Shown: one piece after another, positions 58,999 to 64,000 of the stretch | How the letters are laid out: the number at the start of each line of letters is the position of its first letter | Numbering within the stretch: position 1 is the stretch's first letter | From: Bifidobacterium [indicum] DSM 20214 = LMG 11587 | Lineage (GTDB): Bacteria > Actinomycetota > Actinomycetes > Actinomycetales > Bifidobacteriaceae | Direction of reading: 5' to 3' | Length of the DNA: 64,000 nt | Assembly: GCF_000706765.1 (NCBI RefSeq) | Contig: NZ_CP006018.1 | Coordinates: 186,001-250,000, forward strand | Program-made: the position numbers and the translations under genes | The notes under the pieces: generated by a model | The model's input: the letters and a program-made list of their open reading frames with translations, nothing else | Databases searched by the model: none | What the model was told of the DNA's origin: nothing

Positions 58999-60333
58999 TC
59001 AGGGTCTGAGGATGTTGGTGCGGGAGATATAGACCGCCCCGGCGCGAGGGTATTCCCCGGTCAGCTCGGGTATGGTGACCGGGCGGTATCCCTTTCTGCG
59101 CAGGTCATCCAGCAGACCGGGCAGGGCCTGTGCGGTGTGGGGCTGGATGTCGTGCATGAGGACGATGGAGCCGGGCTGGAGTTCGGCCTTGATCTTTCCT
59201 GTGATCGAGCCGGGGGAGGCGCCACGGGCCCAGTCGTAGGAGTCCGCGTTGTACGAGGCGATGGCCGCCCCGAGATGATTGCCGATGTATGACCTGCTGG
59301 CCTCGTCCACCCTGCCATGGGGAGGTCTGACCATCGTGACGGCCCGCTTGGCCGCATTCCGGATTACCTGACCGGACTGAGCAATCTGCAGTTCCTCCTG
59401 ATGCCTGGCCATGATGTCGGGGAGGTCCTGGTGGCTCCAGGTGTGGTTGCCGACCGGGTACCCTTTTTGGGTCATCCGCTCCAGGATCCTGGTGGTCCGA
59501 GGGCCGACCTTTTGCCCTATGGGGAAGAAGGTCGCGGGTGACTGGCTGTCGATCAGGTCATCAAGTATCTGGTTGGTGAGCTTCGTGTCGGGTCCATCGT
59601 CGAAGGTCAGGGCAAGGCAGGACTGCTGGGTGCAGTCGATGCCCTTGCGGTTGTTCCCGGCCCGAACCAACCGGTCGGCGTCTCTGTAGAGGGTCTCTTC
59701 CAAGGTCCTGGCGTTGTACGGGTCCGTCTGATTCTCCGCGACCTTCAGGTCCTCCACCAGGGTCAATCGGTCGGCATTGTTCCGGCCGACCAGGGCCTTG
59801 GAGTCCTCGGCGAACTCGGCCATACCGGGCATGATTGCCCTGAGCCGGTCCAGGTCGTCCGCCCGGGGAGGCAGGCGGGAATCCAGCTTGTGCAGGTCGA
59901 CGATGGCCCGCTCGGATTTAGCTGTCAGACCGCTCAGGGTATCGGCCATCCTGTGCCGGTGGCTGGGCATCTGCCGGGCCGTGCATCCGTCCTGGCCGAA
60001 CGCGCCCGTCTGCATGGCCTGTTTGCGGTCCCTGCCTTCCTGAAGCCGTATCCTGTCCAGGATCTTCTGTGTGGATGCCGGTGGCTGGGCCCCGCCCTGA
60101 CCTGCTTCCCTGGCATCCAGGAGCCTGTTCAGGTGGGCATCACTGATTCTCCAGGCGTTACCCCATTCCATGCACCTGGAGATGCTCGATCTGTAGTGGT
60201 TGTAAACGGGTCTGTAGGCGGCCAGCCCGGAGACCAGGGCAAGCGGGACCAGCAGGGCCACAGACAGGGCAACCCTTTTCGGTCGTCGGAGTTTGTGCCC
60301 CCGGGTGTCCGAGGTGCCTGCGCCTTCAGCCAT
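58999..60333 (-). CDS. Membrane-anchored polysaccharide deacetylase (NodB-type)
   Basis: 444 residues from the ATG at 60333 (AAGG 7 nt upstream). A single N-terminal membrane span (VALSVALLVPLALVSGLAAY) places the enzyme outside the cell. Residues ~50-220 are a helical region of unknown role with two Cys (CMEWGN, DGCTARQ). The C-terminal NodB domain has TFDDGPD (catalytic base and metal Asp), NHTWSHQDL (HxxxH metal ligands), VRPPHGR and IVLMHDI. This carbohydrate esterase family 4 fold removes acetyl groups from GlcNAc or MurNAc in peptidoglycan, which commonly gives lysozyme resistance. The paired CIDCTQQSC-type cysteines before the domain (IDCTQQSC) could form a disulfide. Confidence 0.9.
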   Translation of the reverse strand: MAEGAGTSDTRGHKLRRPKRVALSVALLVPLALVSGLAAYRPVYNHYRSSISRCMEWGNAWRISDAHLNRLLDAREAGQGGAQPPASTQKILDRIRLQEGRDRKQAMQTGAFGQDGCTARQMPSHRHRMADTLSGLTAKSERAIVDLHKLDSRLPPRADDLDRLRAIMPGMAEFAEDSKALVGRNNADRLTLVEDLKVAENQTDPYNARTLEETLYRDADRLVRAGNNRKGIDCTQQSCLALTFDDGPDTKLTNQILDDLIDSQSPATFFPIGQKVGPRTTRILERMTQKGYPVGNHTWSHQDLPDIMARHQEELQIAQSGQVIRNAAKRAVTMVRPPHGRVDEASRSYIGNHLGAAIASYNADSYDWARGASPGSITGKIKAELQPGSIVLMHDIQPHTAQALPGLLDDLRRKGYRPVTIPELTGEYPRAGAVYISRTNILRP

Positions 60334-60351
60334 ACTTGAACCTTGTGATAG

Positions 60352-60388
60352 AGAGACGCCATCTCTCCTGTGCAAGGATGGCGTCTCT
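60352..60388 (-). terminator. Second hairpin after the SDR gene
   Basis: AGAGACGCCATC (60352-60363) pairs with GATGGCGTCTCT (60377-60388), 12 bp, 13-nt loop. It lies between the SDR stop and the deacetylase start and is tandem to the hairpin at 60402-60428. Confidence 0.55.
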
Positions 60389-60401
60389 GGTCGGGTTAGG
60401 T

Positions 60402-60428
60402 GCCTGGGGGCCGATCTGGCCCCCAGGC
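60402..60428 (-). terminator. First hairpin after the SDR gene
   Basis: GCCTGGGGGCC (60402-60412) pairs with GGCCCCCAGGC (60418-60428), 11 bp perfect, 5-nt loop, 7 bases beyond the stop of the minus-strand SDR gene. Confidence 0.65.
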
Positions 60429-60435
60429 GGTCGAA

Positions 60436-61176
60436 TCACTGGGCGATGAATCCGCCGTCGACCACGAACTCGGAGCCCAGGGCGAACTTGGACTCATCCG
60501 CGGCCAGGTAGACGCAGATCTCGCCGATGTCGCGGGGTTCGCCGATGTGCCCCAGGGGGGTCAGCTTGCTCATACGATCCTCAAGGTCCTGGCTGATCAA
60601 CGGCGTCTTGATGAAGCCGGGGTGGACCGAGTTGATTCGGACCTTATAGTCGTTGTTGGCCGAGTCCAGGGCAGCCGACTTGGTCAGGATCCTGGTGCCG
60701 CCCTTGCTGGCGTTGTAAGCACCGGCCCCGCTCAGGCCCACGAATCCCTCGATGGAGGAGATGTTGATGATGGAGCCGCCGCGGCCCTTCATCACCCGCA
60801 TGCCGTGCTTGGTGCCCAGGAAGGTGCCGTTCAGATTGATGTCGATGACCTTCTTCCAGTCCTCGTACTTCTCCTGGTCCAGAGTGGCACCGCTGCCGCC
60901 GATGCCTGCATTGTTGACCACAGTGGTCAGCTCGCCGAGTTCGGCCTGGACCTTGTCGATGGCCTCGATCCACTGGTCTTCATCGGTCACGTCCAGGGGG
61001 GTGAACATGACCTGGTCATGGTACTTGTCCATAAATTCCCTGGATGCGTCGCTCTCCTTGATGTCGGTCAGGGCCACCTTGGCTCCCTCCCGTACGAAGC
61101 ACTCAGCCACACCCAGTCCGATTCCGCCGGTTCCGCCGGTGATGATGGCAACCTTGCCATTGAGACGATCAGTCAT
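60436..61176 (-). CDS. Short-chain dehydrogenase/reductase, R-alcohol-dehydrogenase-like
   Basis: 246 residues. TGGTGGIG at 13-20 binds the cofactor, NNAG lies at 88-91, and the catalytic set is Ser140/141, Tyr154 and Lys158 (YNASK). Asp38 after the second strand (LTDIKE) favours NAD(H). The C terminus VVDGGFIAQ is close to that of the Lactobacillus R-specific alcohol dehydrogenases, whose final Gln binds Mg. It likely reduces ketones or acetoin-type compounds; the real substrate is unknown. GGAGAG precedes the ATG. Two strong hairpins follow it, so it is a single-gene unit. Confidence 0.9.
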   Translation of the reverse strand: MTDRLNGKVAIITGGTGGIGLGVAECFVREGAKVALTDIKESDASREFMDKYHDQVMFTPLDVTDEDQWIEAIDKVQAELGELTTVVNNAGIGGSGATLDQEKYEDWKKVIDINLNGTFLGTKHGMRVMKGRGGSIINISSIEGFVGLSGAGAYNASKGGTRILTKSAALDSANNDYKVRINSVHPGFIKTPLISQDLEDRMSKLTPLGHIGEPRDIGEICVYLAADESKFALGSEFVVDGGFIAQ

Positions 61177-61329
61177 ACTACTCTCCTTTGATAGAACGAA
61201 CTGACGGTCCTAAGTGTACAGAAAGATGGTCGGGCCTGCACGGATAGATTCGTGCGGGTCCCGCCGTGGTCCCCATAGGGTGTGAGGATGGAAACAGCTC
61301 GCTGGGGAGAAGAGGAAAGAGAGGATTCG

Positions 61330-62541
61330 ATGGCTGTCAATACCGGTCGGCGCAATGTGCGCGAACGTCTGGCCACCTTCGGGTTCTTCATCTTCATGGG
61401 GACGGGAACCTCTGCCTGGTTCTCCCGTCTGCCGTCGGTCAAGGAGATACTGGGGTTGCAACCCTCCTCCCTGGCTTTGATGACCATCCTTGGCGGGTGC
61501 GGCGCCCTGGTGGGCATGGTGGTTTCCGGCGTTCTGACCAACCGCCTGGGTGTGCGTCGTGCCATGCTTCTGAGTGCTTCTACCTGGTGCCTGGGCATGC
61601 TGGTGGCCTCGTTTGCCATTTGGCGGCTCTCGCTGCCTGGCGTGGTCTTGGGACTTCTCTTCAATTCGGCGGGAATCAGCCTCTGGGGAACGGTCAACAC
61701 CGTCGAGGCCGGAGCCGTTGAGCGCAACGCCGAGCACTCGGTCATGGCCAGGTTCCATGCCTCCTATAGCCTCGGCATGTTCCTGGCCTTGGGGTTGGGT
61801 TCTTTGATTTCCCACCTGGGCATACCGGTGGAGGTCCACCTGGCGGCCAATGCTCTGGTGACCCTGGGTCTGATGGCCTGCTGTCTTCTTGTTTGCCCGG
61901 CCAATCCCCAGGGCGATGACACCGGCCCCGTCGGAGATTCAGGTGCTGATTGCGCTGGCGACGACCGTAGCCCCATGCGCAAGCAGATGGCGGCCTGGGG
62001 GGACTCCCTGGTGCTGATGCTGGCACTGATCAATGTGGCCCTGGAGGCCAGCGAAGGTGCCGTCAATGACTGGAGCAGCATCGGATTGGTCGATTCCTTC
62101 AGCGCGCCGGAATCCATGGCCAATCTGGCTCCAACGGTCTTTGCGGCCGCGATGATCATCTCCAGGATGCTGGGCCCCTGGGTTATCGAGCGGCTGGGCA
62201 ATACGGTCAGTCTCTATCTGACCCTCTTGGTTTCGGCTCTGGGCATCCTGGTCTACTCCCTTTCGCCGTTCCTGGTGGTCTCCCTCGTGGGGACCTGCAT
62301 CTGGGGCATCGGTGCGGCCTTGGGCGTCCCCATCGTCACCACCCTGGCTACGCGGGACCCGTCCATGGCGGCCCAACGGGCCTCGGTCATCTCGACCGCC
62401 TATTACGGGGTTTCGTGGATCATCCCGCCTGCCATCGGCTTCCTGGCCGACCATACCGGTGTCCGGCCCGCCCTCCTGCCCCTGGCGCTGGTCCTGGTTC
62501 TGGTCACCCTGCTGGTCAGGCCGGTCAGCAGAAAAGGCTGA
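61330..62541 (+). CDS. MFS transporter, YbjJ-like
   Basis: 403 residues from the ATG at 61330 (AGAGG 6 nt upstream; the frame is open from 61282). Twelve hydrophobic segments in two sets of six, split by a hydrophilic loop near residues 195-220 (GDDTGPVGDSGADCAGDDRS). The motif GVLTNRLGVRRAMLLSA follows the second segment as in MFS motif A, and EASEGAVNDWSSIGL is the block seen in YbjJ-type permeases. Substrate unknown. It is divergent from the SDR gene across 150 bases. Confidence 0.82.
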   Translation: MAVNTGRRNVRERLATFGFFIFMGTGTSAWFSRLPSVKEILGLQPSSLALMTILGGCGALVGMVVSGVLTNRLGVRRAMLLSASTWCLGMLVASFAIWRLSLPGVVLGLLFNSAGISLWGTVNTVEAGAVERNAEHSVMARFHASYSLGMFLALGLGSLISHLGIPVEVHLAANALVTLGLMACCLLVCPANPQGDDTGPVGDSGADCAGDDRSPMRKQMAAWGDSLVLMLALINVALEASEGAVNDWSSIGLVDSFSAPESMANLAPTVFAAAMIISRMLGPWVIERLGNTVSLYLTLLVSALGILVYSLSPFLVVSLVGTCIWGIGAALGVPIVTTLATRDPSMAAQRASVISTAYYGVSWIIPPAIGFLADHTGVRPALLPLALVLVLVTLLVRPVSRKG

Positions 62542-62562
62542 CCGCCTGTTGTCGAGGCGGCC

Positions 62563-62949
62563 TTATGCTGCGTGAAGGTTGTCCGGGCCGATGATGATGC
62601 CCTTGCCTCTGAGGTTTTCCAGGCACTCCTCCAGATAGGCCTCATCGTGCTCCGGATAGATTGGCGAGGTGAGTCGGACGGCCTCCAGATGTTCATAGGG
62701 GTCGCAGTGCCTGCCGCGATAGAGGGGATCGCGCCAGTCCGGATCCGGATGGTATCCCCTGGCCGCCATCTCATCCATGACCAGGATGTGGAATTGATAG
62801 AGCTTGTATGGCGAGTGGGAGAAGACGTAATCCACGGTGGCATGCTTGCGGCCCCAGCCAAGCCCCCTGAGGGCGGTGATTTCCCTATGCTGCCCCAGGA
62901 GCTGTTGCCGGGGCAGTGCCCCAATCAGGTCCTGATGCCACAGCCGCAT
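62563..62949 (-). CDS. Pyrimidine dimer DNA glycosylase-like protein (TIGR02328-type)
   Basis: 128 residues from the ATG at 62949, chosen because the family starts MRLWHQDLI; the open frame runs to 63195 through nhaA territory. The blocks MRLWHQDLIGALPRQQLLGQ, HREITALRG and GWGRKHATVDYVF are typical of the TIGR02328 group related to T4 endonuclease V-like enzymes, and DEMAARGYHPDPDWRDPLYRG is the usual later block. The exact activity of this group has not been settled to my knowledge, so DNA repair is a family-based guess. It converges on the MFS gene with 21 bases between and lies 52 bases after nhaA. Confidence 0.8.
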   Translation of the reverse strand: MRLWHQDLIGALPRQQLLGQHREITALRGLGWGRKHATVDYVFSHSPYKLYQFHILVMDEMAARGYHPDPDWRDPLYRGRHCDPYEHLEAVRLTSPIYPEHDEAYLEECLENLRGKGIIIGPDNLHAA

Positions 62950-63001
62950 ACCTGCCCCCGATCCTGGACCGTCACTCCTCGTGGTTTCCCAAGCATAGTC
63001 T

Positions 63002-64000
63002 TCAACCGCGGCTGGTGGTCTCTCTTTTTGTGAAGGCGATGGTGACGGCAGCCAGAAGGAAGGAGAGTGCGGATCCGGCCAGGACCGCCACAAGGGCCAT
63101 GCTGATGTGACTTGTGCCGGAGTAAGCAAGGTCGGCGATGAGGAAGGACATTGTGAACCCAATCCCGCACAACTGGGCCACTGCGCCCAGGTCAACCGTA
63201 CGGATTCCGGAGGGGAGTCTCAGTCCCAACCGCGAGCAGACCAGAACCACGGACATGATCCCCAGTGGTTTGCCTAATGCCAACCCGATGGTAATCCCCA
63301 GGAAAATGGGACTCGTCAGCCAGGTGGGGCTGAAGTCGCGCAGAGGTATCCCCATGGATAGGAAGGCGAACAAGGGCAGTGCCAGCAGCGCGGATAGGGG
63401 GGTGAGATTCCTGCTCAGGCTCTCCGCTCTCGATTCCTTGCCCTGAAGCGAAGACCTGCCCGGAGTGAGCAGCCCGAGAGCCACGCCTGACAGGACCGGA
63501 TGAATCCCTGCACGAAGAAACCCGTACCAGGCGCCCAGGGCGGCAAGTAGGGCGATTGGGCGGAGGACTCGCCTCATCCGCATAAGCAGATACCATCCCC
63601 CCAGACAGAGCATGGCGGGGAGCAGCATCCAGGGCTGAGAAAGGTGTGAATAGCCTATGGCAATCAGCAGTACGCCGATGATGTCGTCGAATACGGCCAG
63701 GGTCATGAGGAATGACTGGCGTCCTGCACCGGTGCCGGGGGCGAGTATCCGCAGGGCCGTCAGGGAGAACGCCACATCTGTTGCAGTCGGTATGGCCCAG
63801 CCCCGTAGTCCTGTAGGGTCGGAGTGGTTGATGGCCCAGTATATGCCGATGGGGGCGATCACCCCTCCGATTGCCGCAAGCATCGGGGTCAGGGCCTGGC
63901 GTGGGTTGCGCAGTGTTCCTGTCGACATCTCCTGCCGGAGGTCCAGGCCGATGACCAGAAAGAACAGGGTCAGCATGCCGTCCTGCACCCATTCTTTGAC
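63002..64000 (-). CDS. nhaA: Na+/H+ antiporter NhaA (N-terminus cut by window edge)
   Basis: The last ~332 residues of the protein; the frame continues past 64000 (the visible start reads VKEWVQDGM). Matches NhaA: DGMLTLFFLVIGLDLRQEM, the helix IV block GWAIPTATDVAFSLTALRIL, and LAVFDDIIGVLLIAI, whose two adjacent Asp bind Na+ and protons. Eight or nine membrane segments are present. It exports Na+ in exchange for protons and helps pH homeostasis. The first two segments lie outside the window. Confidence 0.93.
   Translation of the reverse strand, partial: VKEWVQDGMLTLFFLVIGLDLRQEMSTGTLRNPRQALTPMLAAIGGVIAPIGIYWAINHSDPTGLRGWAIPTATDVAFSLTALRILAPGTGAGRQSFLMTLAVFDDIIGVLLIAIGYSHLSQPWMLLPAMLCLGGWYLLMRMRRVLRPIALLAALGAWYGFLRAGIHPVLSGVALGLLTPGRSSLQGKESRAESLSRNLTPLSALLALPLFAFLSMGIPLRDFSPTWLTSPIFLGITIGLALGKPLGIMSVVLVCSRLGLRLPSGIRTVDLGAVAQLCGIGFTMSFLIADLAYSGTSHISMALVAVLAGSALSFLLAAVTIAFTKRETTSRG

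Noticed and set aside
1-64000. tRNA, rRNA, insertion sequences, prophage or integrase genes
   Set aside because: None was recognised in reading the window; short or degenerate copies cannot be excluded without a search tool.

Overview
The window reads as chromosome of a high-G+C Gram-positive bacterium, most likely Bifidobacterium or a close relative, perhaps of the insect-gut group. This is inferred from protein resemblance, the gene set (opcA with zwf, LacI/ABC/GH43 sugar loci, a beta-phosphoglucomutase-GH65 fusion) and apparently leaderless genes. I see no rRNA, tRNA, CRISPR array, insertion sequence or prophage.

Layout. 1-3.6 kb: end of rsmI, a two-gene unit (AbiEi-like protein plus short repeat protein), metG. 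3.9-9.1 kb: fused beta-PGM/GH65 phosphorylase, a GH43 enzyme, tatD. 9.3-13.4 kb: Kup-type K+ transporter and NADP-type 6-phosphogluconate dehydrogenase. 13.6-19.0 kb: LacI regulator diverging from an ABC sugar importer and an intracellular GH43, with three copies of a LacI-type operator. 19.0-23.0 kb: gluconate locus (second 6PGDH, gluconokinase, GntP permease, divergent GntR). 23.1-34.1 kb: two tandem giant surface proteins. 34.4-37.9 kb: zwf-opcA-pgl operon, giving with the two 6PGDHs and gluconokinase a full oxidative pentose phosphate route plus gluconate entry. 38.0-43.5 kb: HD-domain protein, an FtsX-like permease/degenerate ABC ATPase/ATP-grasp operon, a DHA2 exporter. 43.6-53.4 kb: a leucine-rich-repeat surface protein and a third giant surface protein. 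53.6-64 kb: SWIM/SNF2 helicase, aquaglyceroporin, an unknown small protein, polysaccharide deacetylase, SDR dehydrogenase, MFS transporter, a pyrimidine-dimer-glycosylase-like protein and the partial nhaA.

The most unusual content is the surface-protein set. The three giant proteins (1753, 1781 and 2315 aa) are built of 3, 3 and 4 modules of about 520-540 residues. Each module is an InlB-type B-repeat followed by an IPT/TIG-like domain that appears to be split by seven RCC1 blades, that is, a complete propeller nested in an Ig-like fold. All three, and the LRR protein, end in an LPxAG (not LPxTG) sorting-signal-like motif. The first giant gene carries an 11-G tract near its start; gain or loss of one G gives a stop within a few codons, so it looks like a phase-variable ON/OFF switch. 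The genes also share leader and trailer hairpins, and two have a palindrome upstream.

Five genes (metG, the AbiEi-like gene, tatD, gntR, the HD-domain gene) lack a Shine-Dalgarno and have a TANNNT hexamer exactly 7 nt before the ATG, suggesting leaderless transcripts. All functions are from reading the sequence; no database search or folding program was run.
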